A stretch of DNA of 64,000 bases from Cyanobacterium stanieri PCC 7202 (GTDB lineage: Bacteria > Cyanobacteriota > Cyanobacteriia > Cyanobacteriales > Cyanobacteriaceae): the NCBI GenBank assembly GCA_000317655.1, contig CP003940.1, positions 558,001-622,000 of the forward strand, read 5' to 3'. Numbering within the stretch: the stretch's first letter is position 1; every line of letters starts with the position of its first letter. Position numbers and translations under genes: made by a program. Under the pieces are notes generated by a model. It ran no database searches, had not been told where the DNA came from, and was given only the letters and a program-made list of their open reading frames with translations. This document shows positions 18,032 to 27,886 of this stretch, one piece after another.

Positions 18032-18361
18032 TTTGAAAAGATATTTAATAATTTTTTAAACTTGTAATCTGCAACTTATATTTAACAGATATTACTTGAT
18101 GAAAATAAAAGGATGATACTAATATGACATTGTAAATTATAATTTGATAGTATTAGTGGATGATATATAATTTAGTAACATTGACATCCATGTCAAAATA
18201 ACAAAATGGTCAAACTTGGTAGTTATATACCAATAAGGATACCTATTTTGTACTTGTCTTGTGAGTTTTATCAAAAGTTTAGGATTAAAATTTTAGAAAC
18301 TTCTTCGTTTGACAAGATATGAAAATAAATAAGTAAAGAATAGTCGAGTTTTAGCATAAAA
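18032..18361. promoter_or_regulatory. Upstream region of desC with a 7-bp palindrome
   Basis: 330 bp between the divergent glcE-like and desC genes. It contains TTGACATCCATGTCAA (18181-18196), a perfect 7 bp inverted repeat with a 2 bp centre, about 165 bp upstream of desC. The half-site also resembles a -35 box. I recognise no regulator for it. The rest is AT-rich with no other visible signal. Confidence 0.35.
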
Positions 18362-19189
18362 ATGACAGTTTCAACTTCAGAAAAACTACCACTAGCGTGG
18401 AATGTAATTATATATATGGCTACCATTCATCTAGTAGCACTTTTTGCCTTTTTACCTAGCAACTTCAGCTGGGGCGCAGTGGGCCTTTTCTTCGTTCTGT
18501 ACTGGTTAACCGCCTGTATCGGAATTACTCTAGGATTTCATCGCTTGGTGTCTCACCGTAGCTTTGAAACCCCCAAATGGCTTGAATACCTATTAGTACT
18601 CTGTGGTTCTTTAGCCTGTCAAGGTGGCCCTATTCAATGGGTTGGCTTACATCGTGTTCATCACAAATTTTCTGACCATGATGGCGATCCCCATGATTCT
18701 AACAAGGGTTTTTGGTGGAGTCACATGGGTTGGATGTTTGTCCAAAATCCAGCCAATCAATTAGTACCCAAATACACCAAGGACATTCAAAATGATCGCT
18801 TTTATCAATTTTGCGATAAATATTTCATCCCCATTCAAGTAGCATTAGGTTTACTCCTTTTCTGGTGGGGTGGATGGTCTTTCGTGGTGTGGGGAATCTT
18901 TTTACGCCTTGTGGTGGTTTTCCACGTAACTTGGTTTGTAAATAGTGCTACCCATAAATTTGGTTATGTTAGCCACGATTCTAACGATCACTCTCGTAAT
19001 TGTTGGTGGGTTGCAGTATTAACCTTTGGCGAAGGTTGGCACAACAATCATCATGCTTATCAATACTCTGCCCGTCACGGTTTACAGTGGTGGGAAGTTG
19101 ACTTAACTTGGATTACTATCAAAACACTATCTTTGTTTGGTTTAGCCAAGAATATCAAGTTAGCACCTACCACCGTACCAACTAAGTAA
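18362..19189 (+). CDS. desC: Acyl-lipid delta-9 fatty acid desaturase
   Basis: A protein of 275 residues with three histidine boxes: HRLVSH (60-65), HRVHH (97-101) and, near the C-terminus, HNNHH within EGWHNNHHAYQYSARHG. Hydrophobic stretches flank box 1 and lie between boxes 2 and 3. This is the cyanobacterial DesC pattern: a di-iron enzyme that puts the first double bond into C18 chains of membrane lipids, using ferredoxin. The gene is usually constitutive or mildly cold-responsive. It stands alone and ends in a strong terminator. Confidence 0.93.
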   Translation: MTVSTSEKLPLAWNVIIYMATIHLVALFAFLPSNFSWGAVGLFFVLYWLTACIGITLGFHRLVSHRSFETPKWLEYLLVLCGSLACQGGPIQWVGLHRVHHKFSDHDGDPHDSNKGFWWSHMGWMFVQNPANQLVPKYTKDIQNDRFYQFCDKYFIPIQVALGLLLFWWGGWSFVVWGIFLRLVVVFHVTWFVNSATHKFGYVSHDSNDHSRNCWWVAVLTFGEGWHNNHHAYQYSARHGLQWWEVDLTWITIKTLSLFGLAKNIKLAPTTVPTK

Positions 19190-19210
19190 GGTTTAACATC
19201 AAGTGATACT

Positions 19211-19245
19211 AAAAATCTCCCTTGCTAGTAAGGGAGATTTTTTTG
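19211..19245. terminator. Bidirectional terminator between desC and pyk
   Basis: AAAAATCTCCCTT-GCTAGT-AAGGGAGATTTTTTT has a long stem with A's on the left and T's on the right, so it can end transcripts from both convergent genes. Confidence 0.85.
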
Positions 19246-19256
19246 TGTTAGGTAGA

Positions 19257-21035
19257 TTAATCTACACCATCTTGACTGCCATCAGTACCAAGATAGACCA
19301 AACCCTGTTCAATTTTCATGGTGACAAAACTAGCATCCCGAATGATTCGGGTGGCATCTTTTACTCCCACAATTACGGGAATACCTAAACGCATTCCTAT
19401 CTGGGCTGCGTGCGATCGCACCCCACCCTCTTCGGTAATAATGCCACTGGCTAGGCGCATAGCATCTACATAATTATTATCAGTGCTTTTTGCCACCAAA
19501 ATATCGCCCTGATTAAAATTGGTGAGATTGTTAATATCATAAACCACCTTAGTGCGACCAGTAATTATCCCCTGTCCGATACCAAGCCCTTCACTGAGTA
19601 AACCCTTAACAATTTCTACCTTAATCAAATCGGTAGAACCTGCCACCCCTTGCAAAGTTCCTGCGGTCATCACCACTAAATTACCATCTTCTAATAACTC
19701 CTCTTCCCTCGCCAACTCGATAGCCGAACTAAACACCTGCTTTAAGCCCGGCATATCCAACAACAATAAAGGTTTCACACCCCAGACCAACTGTAATTGA
19801 CGGGAAACACTGACATGGGGGGTAATTGCCAAAATGGGAGTTTTAGGACGAAATTTGGAGACGTTACGAGCCGTAGCACCCGTTTTCGTTAGGGTCATGA
19901 TGGCACTAGCCTTAAGCTGTTTGGCGATTTGTCCCACCGCCCCAGAAATGGCATTAGGAATATTTTGGTTATCCATAGGACTCAACAAATGGGGGGCAAT
20001 GGAATCCCTTTCTTCCTCCGTGCGTCTAGCAATTTTTGCCATGGTAGCCACAGCTTGTACAGGATATTTACCCACAGCGGTTTCATTGGAAAGCATTACC
20101 GCATCGGTGCCGTCTAAAATGGCGTTGGCAACATCGGAAACCTCTGCACGGGTAGGACTAGGACTGTTTGCCATACTGTCTAACATTTGGGTAGCGGTAA
20201 TAATGGGAATACCCAAACGGTTGGCAGTGCGAATCAAGCGTTTTTGGAGGATAGGCACATCCTCAGCGGGTAACTCAACCCCTAAATCTCCCCTTGCCAC
20301 CATTACCCCATCACAGAGGGATAAAATTTCTTCCATTTGTTCGATGGCTTCGTGTTTTTCAATTTTGGCAATGACGGGGGTAGATTTTCCTGCACTGGCA
20401 ATTAAATCTTTGATTTCCAACACATCTTGGGGATTTCTCACGAAACTGAGGGCTACCCAGTCCACCCGTTGATCTAAACCAAACATTAAATCTTTTTTGT
20501 CTTTTTCCGTTAGGGCTTTGACGGATAAATAAACATTGGGAAAGTTTACCCCTTTGTTGCTAGACAGTACACCCCCTACTACTACCTGACAATGGAGATC
20601 TTTATTTTCTTTATCAATTTCCTTTACTACCATTTCCACCCTACCATCATCAAGGAGGATTCTGGCATTGAGGGGTACTTCTTCGGCTAAATATTCGTAA
20701 CTAATACAGGCGATTTTTTCATCACATTTGACATCTCGACTGGTGAGTACGTAGCGATCGCCCTCATGTAATTCAATAGAACCACATTCATATTTACCTA
20801 ACCTAATTTTCGGACCTTGTAAATCTTGCAAAATACCGATGGGACGATTTAACTCATTTTCCACTTGGCGAATCATCCGAATACTACTTTGATGGACTTC
20901 ATGGGTACCATGGGAAAAGTTGAGACGAAAAGTATTAGCGCCAGCAAGAATCATCTTGCGCAATGTTTCGGGATTCGCACAACCTGGGCCTACGGTTGCT
21001 ACAATTTTGGTACGGCGGGAAAATTTCTCAGACAT
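19257..21035 (-). CDS. pyk: Pyruvate kinase with C-terminal PEP-utiliser domain
   Basis: 592 residues from ATG 21035 (a GTG at 21038 is the alternative; AGGTG lies directly upstream of both). The catalytic barrel is clear: TKIVATVGPGC, TFRLNFSHGTHE, GILQDLQGPKIRLG, VIAKIEKHEAIEQ, DGVMVARGDLGVE and ITATQMLDSM. After the regulatory C-domain an extra roughly 100-residue segment (GDILVAKSTDNNYVDAM, then GVRSHAAQIGMRLGIP) is the PEP-utilising mobile domain found in many cyanobacterial and Bacillus pyruvate kinases. The enzyme makes pyruvate and ATP at the end of glycolysis. Confidence 0.96.
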   Translation of the reverse strand: MSEKFSRRTKIVATVGPGCANPETLRKMILAGANTFRLNFSHGTHEVHQSSIRMIRQVENELNRPIGILQDLQGPKIRLGKYECGSIELHEGDRYVLTSRDVKCDEKIACISYEYLAEEVPLNARILLDDGRVEMVVKEIDKENKDLHCQVVVGGVLSSNKGVNFPNVYLSVKALTEKDKKDLMFGLDQRVDWVALSFVRNPQDVLEIKDLIASAGKSTPVIAKIEKHEAIEQMEEILSLCDGVMVARGDLGVELPAEDVPILQKRLIRTANRLGIPIITATQMLDSMANSPSPTRAEVSDVANAILDGTDAVMLSNETAVGKYPVQAVATMAKIARRTEEERDSIAPHLLSPMDNQNIPNAISGAVGQIAKQLKASAIMTLTKTGATARNVSKFRPKTPILAITPHVSVSRQLQLVWGVKPLLLLDMPGLKQVFSSAIELAREEELLEDGNLVVMTAGTLQGVAGSTDLIKVEIVKGLLSEGLGIGQGIITGRTKVVYDINNLTNFNQGDILVAKSTDNNYVDAMRLASGIITEEGGVRSHAAQIGMRLGIPVIVGVKDATRIIRDASFVTMKIEQGLVYLGTDGSQDGVD

Positions 21036-21258
21036 CACCTAATATTTACAGATCGAATGTGATTGAATATTATACCCTAGGGGCGTTCAAAATTCATAAT
21101 TGACCATGGACAATAAGCAATTATTTCCTTTTTTCCCCTTACCCCTTGCCTTTTACCTCCACTGAGTCATCAACCCAATTTTAATACTGATTTCCCCACG
21201 TTCAAATTTGAATTGATTGTATAGAATTGGAAGTAGTTTAGATTTTCTATATGTCATC

Positions 21259-21957
21259 ATGAATAACAATAATAACTCGGCAGTTATCAATGACGAGGTG
21301 CAAAAATTGGACGATCGCACCATAACTGCTTGGCTCAGAGGGCTATTAACCGTAGCCTATGCTGACGGACATTTTGATCCCGAAGAGCAAGAACTGATCG
21401 CCAGTTTAACTCAGGATGAATTGATGCCTAATACCACATTAGGAGAATTAGAACCCATTTGCCCCGAAGATTTAGCCACGGAATTAGGGGATGATGTGGA
21501 AGTCAGAGAAAATTTTTTACGTACTGCGGTGATGATGGCGATCGCCAATGGGGTATATTCCCAAGCCGAAGCCGATTCTGTCCATAGTTTTCAACAAGCC
21601 TTAGAGTTAGATATAGAAGCCCTCAAAGCCCTAGAAGCCACCCTCTGGAATCCTGAGCAAGGGCAAAAATCAGTTTCTCAGGGTAAAGAAGAAAGTGCGA
21701 TCGATGTCTTAAATCCCGTCAAAAAATGGCTCGATGGTATGGATGTACAAGATCCCAGAGTGGCCCGTTTCTTGTGTAAAATGATTCCCCCCCAATGCCC
21801 CTTTGAAAGAGACATCAAATTATTTGGCAAAAAAATTGTCCATATTCCCCCCATGTGTAAATTAAACCCCCTCTATGAACAATTAGTAGGTCTAAGGTTT
21901 CGCTCCCTTTCCTACCTTGCTGATGAATGTGACGAGGACATTTCCGCCTATATTTAA
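21259..21957 (+). CDS. TerB-like / Mo-dependent nitrogenase C-terminal-like protein
   Basis: 232 residues from ATG 21259; an upstream in-frame ATG at 21217 would add 14 unlikely residues. The N-terminal half looks like a TerB helical bundle (WLRGLLTVAYADGHFDPEEQELI, MMAIANGVYSQAEADSVHSF). The C-terminal 70 residues (DPRVARFLCKMIPPQCPFERDI, IPPMCKLNPLYEQLVGLRFRSLSYL) match the Mo-nitro_C family, which despite its name occurs in non-diazotrophic cyanobacteria. Three Cys residues fall in this part. The function is unknown. It is followed by the structured RNA candidate. Confidence 0.7.
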   Translation: MNNNNNSAVINDEVQKLDDRTITAWLRGLLTVAYADGHFDPEEQELIASLTQDELMPNTTLGELEPICPEDLATELGDDVEVRENFLRTAVMMAIANGVYSQAEADSVHSFQQALELDIEALKALEATLWNPEQGQKSVSQGKEESAIDVLNPVKKWLDGMDVQDPRVARFLCKMIPPQCPFERDIKLFGKKIVHIPPMCKLNPLYEQLVGLRFRSLSYLADECDEDISAYI

Positions 21958-22020
21958 CTGAAAAAGGCAAGAGATAATCACAATTCCTCCTCGTTTTCAC
22001 AAAAAAATGTTATGCTAGAT

Positions 22021-22165
22021 ACAGTACCGTCGGGCGGACGGGAATTTAACGCTTGAGGAGTAGGTCGTAAAGCCTAGACATGAACACGTAAGACTCGTGA
22101 GTAGCGTAAGTGAAAGGAGCTAGTTCAGCCCAAGAATCCTTCACCTATGGTGATTGGAACGTCAC
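22021..22165 (+). ncRNA. Candidate structured RNA, HEARO/omega-RNA-like, without a nuclease gene
   Basis: This block is more GC-rich than typical gaps here and contains several short hairpins: CCGTC-gggcg-GACGG (22027-22041), TAGGT-cgtaaa-GCCTA (22061-22076), ACTC-gt-GAGT (22093-22102) and TCACC-tat-GGTGA (22141-22153). It has GTAG/GTAA-rich internal loops and an AAGAATCC element just before the last hairpin. GAATCC plus a terminal hairpin is typical of the right ends and guide-RNA scaffolds of IS200/IS605-type elements, and the overall look recalls HEARO RNAs of cyanobacteria. No IscB or TnpB ORF is adjacent. TATGCTAGAT just upstream (22013-22022) could be a -10. The identity is inference from memory of the families. 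Confidence 0.4.
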
Positions 22166-22184
22166 TCGATTTTATATCAAAAAA

Positions 22185-22206
22185 AAGGGCTGGTTTTCCA
22201 GCCCTT
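22185..22206 (-). terminator. Rho-independent terminator after the arsA-like gene
   Basis: AAGGGCTGG-TTTT-CCAGCCCTT is a 9 bp perfect stem. On the minus strand it is followed by a run of eight T's, and it lies 20 bp after the stop of the ArsA-like gene. The plus strand has no T-run, so it is a poorer end for the RNA candidate. Confidence 0.85.
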
Positions 22207-22225
22207 AAAAAATGTCTATTTTTAT

Positions 22226-23407
22226 CTAAGAAGGAGTAGAAAACTTAATTTTTAGATAATCCTCTTCAATTTTTGCCCCAGAAGGTTGTAATGCCGCCAA
22301 GGCTTGGGGTAATACCAAGTTACGGCGATGGTTGCCGATTCTGACATTCAACTCATCCCCTGTCTTATTCAGTTTTATTTGTTCTTTGGGAATACCGGGT
22401 AAATATAACTCTAAACTGTAATGAGAATCCTCTTGGATAACCCTAATGGTATTTTCGGCATAATATACCTGACTAGGATCTTCATCCTTGTATAAAGTAT
22501 CTTTCAAACGTTCCAAGGCTTCTAAACCACACATTTCCTCAGAATATAAAGGAACTTCCTTTACGGGGAGAGGGTGGAAGTTATCATAAATTTCTTGTTT
22601 ATACACTGATTGATTTTCTTTCCATTTTTGGAAAAAGGGATCATCTACCTGATCAGGGATAATTCTATTCGCTATTACTAAATCGGTAGATACATTATAA
22701 AGACTCAGATAAGCATGGGCTCTCAAAGACTCTTTGATGACCATTCTTTCAGGATTAGTTACCAAACGCACAGAGGTTTGAGTATTATCGGTTAATACCT
22801 TTTCTAGGGCTTCAATTTGTTGATAAAATTCATAGGGTGCATCCATTACCTCATTAGTGGGCAGGGAAAACCCTGTGATGGGTTTAAAGAAAGGCTCAAA
22901 TAAAGGGCGTAGGGTGGCAGACATACTTTGGAGAGGTTTATAAAACCTTCTCATATACCATCCCCCCACTTCGGGAAGACTCAATAATCTTAGGGCTGTG
23001 CCAGTGGGTGCAGAGTCGATAATTAAAACATCAAATTCGCCTTCGTCATAATGACGCTTCATTCTTACTAAACCAAAAATCTCATCCATACCGGGTAAGA
23101 TGGCTAATTCTTCGGCCTGTACACCATCCAAACCTCTAGCTTGTAATACTTCGGTGATGTATTTTTTCACCGCTCCCCAGTTGCCTTCTAGTTCCATGAG
23201 AGCGTCTAATTCTGCACCCCAGAGGTTTTCTTTGACTTTGCGGGGTTCATGACCTAATTCTAAATCAAAACTGTCGGCTAGGGAATGGGCAGGGTCGGTA
23301 CTTAAGACTAAGGTTTTATGTCCTAATTCAGCGCACCTTAAACCCGTGGCGGCTGCTACGGAGGTTTTACCTACTCCGCCTTTTCCTGTCATTAAGATTA
23401 CTCGCAT
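22226..23407 (-). CDS. ArsA/Get3-family ATPase with C-terminal HSP20-like domain
   Basis: A protein of 393 residues. The P-loop GKGGVGKTS (about 8-16), the switch segments [12 protein letters not shown] and [15 protein letters not shown], and [12 protein letters not shown] identify the ArsA/Get3 deviant Walker ATPase family. The last 80 residues ([36 protein letters not shown]) form a small alpha-crystallin-like beta domain known as ArsA_HSP20. There is no arsenite pump gene nearby, and a role in membrane-protein targeting or metal handling is open. It is a single gene with its own terminator. Confidence 0.85.
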   Translation of the reverse strand: MRVILMTGKGGVGKTSVAAATGLRCAELGHKTLVLSTDPAHSLADSFDLELGHEPRKVKENLWGAELDALMELEGNWGAVKKYITEVLQARGLDGVQAEELAILPGMDEIFGLVRMKRHYDEGEFDVLIIDSAPTGTALRLLSLPEVGGWYMRRFYKPLQSMSATLRPLFEPFFKPITGFSLPTNEVMDAPYEFYQQIEALEKVLTDNTQTSVRLVTNPERMVIKESLRAHAYLSLYNVSTDLVIANRIIPDQVDDPFFQKWKENQSVYKQEIYDNFHPLPVKEVPLYSEEMCGLEALERLKDTLYKDEDPSQVYYAENTIRVIQEDSHYSLELYLPGIPKEQIKLNKTGDELNVRIGNHRRNLVLPQALAALQPSGAKIEEDYLKIKFSTPS

Positions 23408-23624
23408 TTTTATACCTAACTATATTTTTTCTTATGGATGGAGATATTATTATTCCTATTCTCTTAGAATATAACGTTTTGTAACGAACTTGTGGGGAGT
23501 TGAGGAAAATAAGCCATCAAGAGAGCATCTTGTCTGAGGTAGAATATGGATATAGATAATGTTGGTTTATCAAGGAATTGACTGAACATTATTTAGATTG
23601 TGTACCAAGGTAGAAACTGCAAAC

Positions 23625-25253
23625 ATGAATCGGAAAAAAATTTGGCTCTATGATACTACCCTCAGAGATGGTTCTCAAAGAGAGGGAATTTCTTTATCTC
23701 TTAATGATAAGTTGCAAATTGTACGCAAACTTGATGAGATGGGGATTCCTTTCATTGAGGGGGGCTGGCCAGGGGCTAATCCGAAGGATGTACAGTTTTT
23801 TTGGCGTCTGAAAGAAGAACCGTTAAAACAAGCTCAGATTGTGGCTTTTTGTTCTACCCGTCGCCCCCAGCAAAGGGCGGAGGATGATCCGATGTTAAAG
23901 GCTATTTTGGCGGCCAATACCCATTGGGTGACTATTTTTGGTAAGTCTTGGGATTTGCACGTTACGGAGGGGTTAAAGACTTCTTTGGATGAGAATATCG
24001 CTATGATTAAGGACAGCATTAGTTATCTAAAATCCCAAGGGCGACAAATTATTTATGATGCCGAGCATTGGTTTGATGGTTATAAAAATAATCCCGATTA
24101 TGCTTTGGCTACTCTCCGAGGGGCGATCGCCTCGGGGGCTAAATGGTTAGTATTTTGTGACACCAATGGCGGTACTTTACCCCATGAAATTAGCCAGATT
24201 GTAGCGGAAGTAGTGGAAAAATTAGATTTGGATTTGGATGATCCTGATGGGGTACAATTGGGCATCCATACTCACAATGATAGTGGTACAGCGGTGGCAA
24301 ATGCGATCGCCTCTGTCCTTGAAGGGGCTACCATGGTGCAGGGAACCATTAATGGATATGGAGAAAGATGTGGTAATGCCAACCTGTGTACCCTCATTCC
24401 TAACCTACAACTAAAACTAGGTTATCACTGTCTTGAACCCCAGCAACTCACCCAGCTAACCCCCAACAGCCGCCTGATTAGCGAAATCGTCAACCTCGCC
24501 CCCGATGATCATGCCCCCTTCGTAGGACGTTCAGCCTTTGCTCACAAAGGGGGAATCCACGTGTCAGCGGTGGCCAGAAATCCCCTCACTTACGAACATA
24601 TAGTCCCCGAAGCCATTGGCAATGAGCGCCGCATCGTCATTTCCGATCAATCAGGATTGAGTAATGTTCTTTCCAAAGCCAAAAATTTCGGCATTGATTT
24701 GGATAAAAAAGATCCTAAATGTCGGGAAATCTTACAAAGACTCAAAAACCTCGAACACCAAGGCTATCAATTTGAAGCGGCCGAGGCAAGTTTTGAGTTA
24801 CTCATGCGTGAAGCCCTCGGGCAAAGAAAAGAATTATTTGAAATCAAAGGGTTTCAAGTTCATTCGGACATCACCGTTGCTGAACAAACACCATACACCC
24901 ATGCCCTAGCAACCATCAAGCTAGTGGTAGGAGAACAGGAATTATTAGAAGTTGCCGAGGGTAATGGCCCGGTGAGCGCCCTAGACTCAGCCCTGCGCAA
25001 AGCCTTGGTGAAATTTTATCCAGAAATTGCCACATTCCACCTCACGGACTACAAAGTCAGGATTTTAGATAGTACCGCAGGAACCAATGCCAAAACAAGG
25101 GTTTTGGTGGAATCTACCAATGGACATAAACGATGGACTACCGTAGGGGTATCCACCAATATTATTGACGCTTCCTATCAAGCCGTGGTGGAGGGTTTGG
25201 AATATGGTATTAATCATGTTTTGAAACAATCCACCGTGACCATTGAGGGCTAA
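23625..25253 (+). CDS. cimA: Citramalate synthase
   Basis: 542 residues from ATG 23625 (a GTG at 23598 is the in-frame alternative). The N-terminal HMGL-like barrel opens with LYDTTLRDGSQREGISLS and contains GIHTHNDSGTAVAN, supplying metal ligands, and TINGYGERCGNANL. The C-terminal part (after about 400) is the LeuA allosteric-type domain. The pattern and length match CimA: condensation of pyruvate with acetyl-CoA to citramalate for isoleucine synthesis, a route used by many cyanobacteria. The related LeuA and NifV are less likely given the LRDGSQREG and AFCSTRRPQ signatures. Confidence 0.88.
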   Translation: MNRKKIWLYDTTLRDGSQREGISLSLNDKLQIVRKLDEMGIPFIEGGWPGANPKDVQFFWRLKEEPLKQAQIVAFCSTRRPQQRAEDDPMLKAILAANTHWVTIFGKSWDLHVTEGLKTSLDENIAMIKDSISYLKSQGRQIIYDAEHWFDGYKNNPDYALATLRGAIASGAKWLVFCDTNGGTLPHEISQIVAEVVEKLDLDLDDPDGVQLGIHTHNDSGTAVANAIASVLEGATMVQGTINGYGERCGNANLCTLIPNLQLKLGYHCLEPQQLTQLTPNSRLISEIVNLAPDDHAPFVGRSAFAHKGGIHVSAVARNPLTYEHIVPEAIGNERRIVISDQSGLSNVLSKAKNFGIDLDKKDPKCREILQRLKNLEHQGYQFEAAEASFELLMREALGQRKELFEIKGFQVHSDITVAEQTPYTHALATIKLVVGEQELLEVAEGNGPVSALDSALRKALVKFYPEIATFHLTDYKVRILDSTAGTNAKTRVLVESTNGHKRWTTVGVSTNIIDASYQAVVEGLEYGINHVLKQSTVTIEG

Positions 25254-25411
25254 AATCAATCTATGAGCAAGAAATGACATTTTTTGTTATCATCTTCAAC
25301 AAAGTTAACCCCCAACTCAAGGATTTTGGCAATGGTTAATGATCTTAAAAATACATTCTTTTCAATAGCTTTTCAGCAAAAATCCTCCATCTAAAATCAT
25401 ACTGAACTTTT

Positions 25412-27091
25412 ATGTCTTCTTTACCCATCACCACAAAACATCGTATCAACCGTATTCCTAAATTGCCCCATGTTTGGGAGGGGGATATTTTTCCCATCGG
25501 AGATATGCTCCAAAACATCGAGCCTGATTTGCGGGATAATGGTCATTGTATTGTATGGGTTGATGGTTCTGAGGGGTTTGTTCGTGCTATGGAAGTGGTG
25601 CGGAGTAATACAGGACCTGATGCCATGGTGAGATCCCTTTTAAAAGCCATTGAAAAGCCCCAAAGTCCTGCCGAACCTGCCCGTCCTCACAAGGTGGTAG
25701 TGAGGGATAGGGAATTACAATTTTTCTTGAGGGGGGCCTTACAGGGTTTAGATATTGAGGTGGATTATCAGGGAGAATTGCCTTTGTTGGATGAGTTGTG
25801 GCGTAATTTACAGGCTGTTCAACCGAGTATGGCGGGTAATATTCCCCCCAAAATGTTAAAGGATTTGGAACAAAAGGCGATCGCCTTTATATGGCAACAA
25901 GCCCCATGGGAAATACTAGCCGAATATAATCTACTAGAAATCCAAATTAATGCCTATAATGTGGAATCCCTCTATGCCTGTGTGATGGGGATGATGGGCG
26001 AGGAATTTGGGGTTATTTTTTATCGTTCCTTAGAATCCATGAAAAAATTTAGACTCATGGCAGGGGAAATAGATGATGAAATGATGGAAGAAGGAGACAT
26101 AGAAAGAGCATTTTTGCAACAGGATTGCTGGTTTGTGAACTTCTCCGTCGATGATGAATTTGATGAAGAAGAATTAGACGATGAAGAGTTTGACGATGAA
26201 GATACCCTCTTCCTCAAGATGATTGTCTCCAAAATGAAAAAAAATCTTCCTGTGGATGTGGTATTTGGTAGTATTCACCCCTATGAAGGGATCCGTCCTA
26301 TCGTTGATACAGAAGAACTAGATCCCCTTTATTTAGCCATTGAAGCCCTCGGTAAATTTATCAAAAAAAATAAAGTATCCCTAGAAAAAGATCCCACTCA
26401 GGCAATTCGCCATAAATATTCCGTAAAACTTCCTTGGAATAATAATAAACCTCATCAGGTGACAGTGAAAACTATGCCCGAAGTTACCGCTGAATTAGAA
26501 GCCTTAGAAGGGGATTTAGACCATGATTTTGATGAATATGAAGATCATCCTCAGATCAGCAGTGATTTATTTCCCTATGACTGTCTGATTACCTTTGCTT
26601 CTTTTTCGGAAAATATCATCAAATCCATAGAAAAGAAATCTTCTGTATGGGTTGACACTCAAGGGATCGTGTTTGGTAAAAATAAAGAAAAAATCCCTGC
26701 CGTAGTGGTACAAACTACCCGTCCTAAAGGTAAGTTAATCGTCGAACAATTGATCAATGAGGAGGGCATAGAGCATTTATTTTTCACCGTGGGAGAAGAT
26801 CTATTTGACGGTGAAACATTTGATCTACCCATAATAACAACCCGAGCAGGGGTAAATCATGTAATTGCAGAAATAGTGAAAGAGGACTCCAGATTTAGTG
26901 ATGCAGTCAAAAAATGGTCTAAGGAAATCAAAAATTGGCAGGGTAAATGTGGTTTTGCCATCGCCATGGGTGTCACTGGGGTAAATAAAGGCAAACCCCG
27001 AGAGCAACATATATTGGCGTTTTTTGTGACCGACTTTGTTTCTAAGGAAGAAGCAGGATTAGAAAAACTTGTCCTTAATTCAATAATGTAA
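25412..27091 (+). CDS. Conserved cyanobacterial protein with acidic linker
   Basis: A protein of 559 residues, soluble and acidic. Three parts are visible: an N-terminal domain (about 1-150, HVWEGDIFPIGDML, IVWVDGSEGFVRAMEVV), a middle helical part (about 150-240) ending in an extremely acidic run of D and E (around 248-268), and a C-terminal domain (about 270-559) including WVDTQGIVFGKNKEKIPAVVVQTTRP. It may belong to DUF6930, but I cannot confirm this. There are no catalytic motifs I can name. It follows cimA after about 160 bp and converges on ntcA. Its function is unknown. Confidence 0.6.
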   Translation: MSSLPITTKHRINRIPKLPHVWEGDIFPIGDMLQNIEPDLRDNGHCIVWVDGSEGFVRAMEVVRSNTGPDAMVRSLLKAIEKPQSPAEPARPHKVVVRDRELQFFLRGALQGLDIEVDYQGELPLLDELWRNLQAVQPSMAGNIPPKMLKDLEQKAIAFIWQQAPWEILAEYNLLEIQINAYNVESLYACVMGMMGEEFGVIFYRSLESMKKFRLMAGEIDDEMMEEGDIERAFLQQDCWFVNFSVDDEFDEEELDDEEFDDEDTLFLKMIVSKMKKNLPVDVVFGSIHPYEGIRPIVDTEELDPLYLAIEALGKFIKKNKVSLEKDPTQAIRHKYSVKLPWNNNKPHQVTVKTMPEVTAELEALEGDLDHDFDEYEDHPQISSDLFPYDCLITFASFSENIIKSIEKKSSVWVDTQGIVFGKNKEKIPAVVVQTTRPKGKLIVEQLINEEGIEHLFFTVGEDLFDGETFDLPIITTRAGVNHVIAEIVKEDSRFSDAVKKWSKEIKNWQGKCGFAIAMGVTGVNKGKPREQHILAFFVTDFVSKEEAGLEKLVLNSIM

Positions 27092-27142
27092 ATTATCCAT
27101 CAATTACCCTCACGAGTGCCTCATGTATCCTGCCCTTAGTGC

Positions 27143-27820
27143 CTAGGCAAATTGTTGGCTGAGGGCCACAGGATTATGAACAGTAATTTTTTTCTTGGTG
27201 ATGGAAATCATACCATCTTGACGTAGTTCTCCCAATAGTCGGGTGACTGTTACACGGGTTGAACCAATGGCCTCGGCGATCGCCTGATGGGATAATTTAA
27301 GATCAATAGTGATACCATTGAGACTAGGAATGCCAAAATCACGACAAAGAATCAATAAAAAGCTCACCAAACGAGAAGCCATATCACGGTGAGCGAGGGT
27401 TTCGATCATCATTTCCGTTTGCAAAATACGAGAAGATAAACCCTGCAACATAAGACGGGATAATTCAGGATTATCTTGCAAAGAACGCTGAAAATGCTCA
27501 ATGGGTGCTGATAATAATTCTACAGGAGTGAAGGCTACCGCATGATAAAAGCGATCGCTCTTTTGCCCAGTAATCAAAGATAGTACCCCAAAAATACTAT
27601 TTTCCCTCAAAAGAGCCACAGTAATCTCCTCCCCAGCCTCATAGAGACGAGACAACTTAACCGCCCCTTTTACCAAAAAATATACCCTTTCCGCAGGATC
27701 TCCGGGGAAAAAAATAGTTTTTCCTCGTTCAAACTTTTCCATCACGGGGGTATACATTCCCCCTCCTATTTGACGAAATACCGAGGCGAGGGGTTGCTCT
27801 TGAGTAGGTATTGGTTGCAT
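27143..27820 (-). CDS. ntcA: Global nitrogen regulator NtcA
   Basis: A protein of 225 residues, CRP/FNR family. The N-terminal cyclic-nucleotide-type beta roll ([32 protein letters not shown]) binds 2-oxoglutarate in NtcA, and a long dimer helix follows ([26 protein letters not shown]). The helix-turn-helix [20 protein letters not shown] is the NtcA recognition element. NtcA activates nitrogen assimilation genes at GTA-N8-TAC sites and usually its own gene. It is divergent from fabI across 149 bp. Confidence 0.97.
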   Translation of the reverse strand: MQPIPTQEQPLASVFRQIGGGMYTPVMEKFERGKTIFFPGDPAERVYFLVKGAVKLSRLYEAGEEITVALLRENSIFGVLSLITGQKSDRFYHAVAFTPVELLSAPIEHFQRSLQDNPELSRLMLQGLSSRILQTEMMIETLAHRDMASRLVSFLLILCRDFGIPSLNGITIDLKLSHQAIAEAIGSTRVTVTRLLGELRQDGMISITKKKITVHNPVALSQQFA

Positions 27821-27886
27821 AGACAGTAGTTAATATTTAATAATTGATCGTGCAAATGACGCTTTCTATAAGAAAATAGCTTAAGT

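Noticed and set aside
19834-20472. 212-codon open frame on the plus strand inside pyk
   Set aside because: It lies wholly antisense to the well-conserved pyruvate kinase gene and encodes a low-complexity sequence with no domain; it is a shadow of pyk codon use.
22021-22206. Structured block considered as 6S RNA, tmRNA or RNase P RNA
   Set aside because: The ends are not complementary as 6S requires, there is no tRNA-like domain or tag frame, and it is far too short for RNase P RNA.
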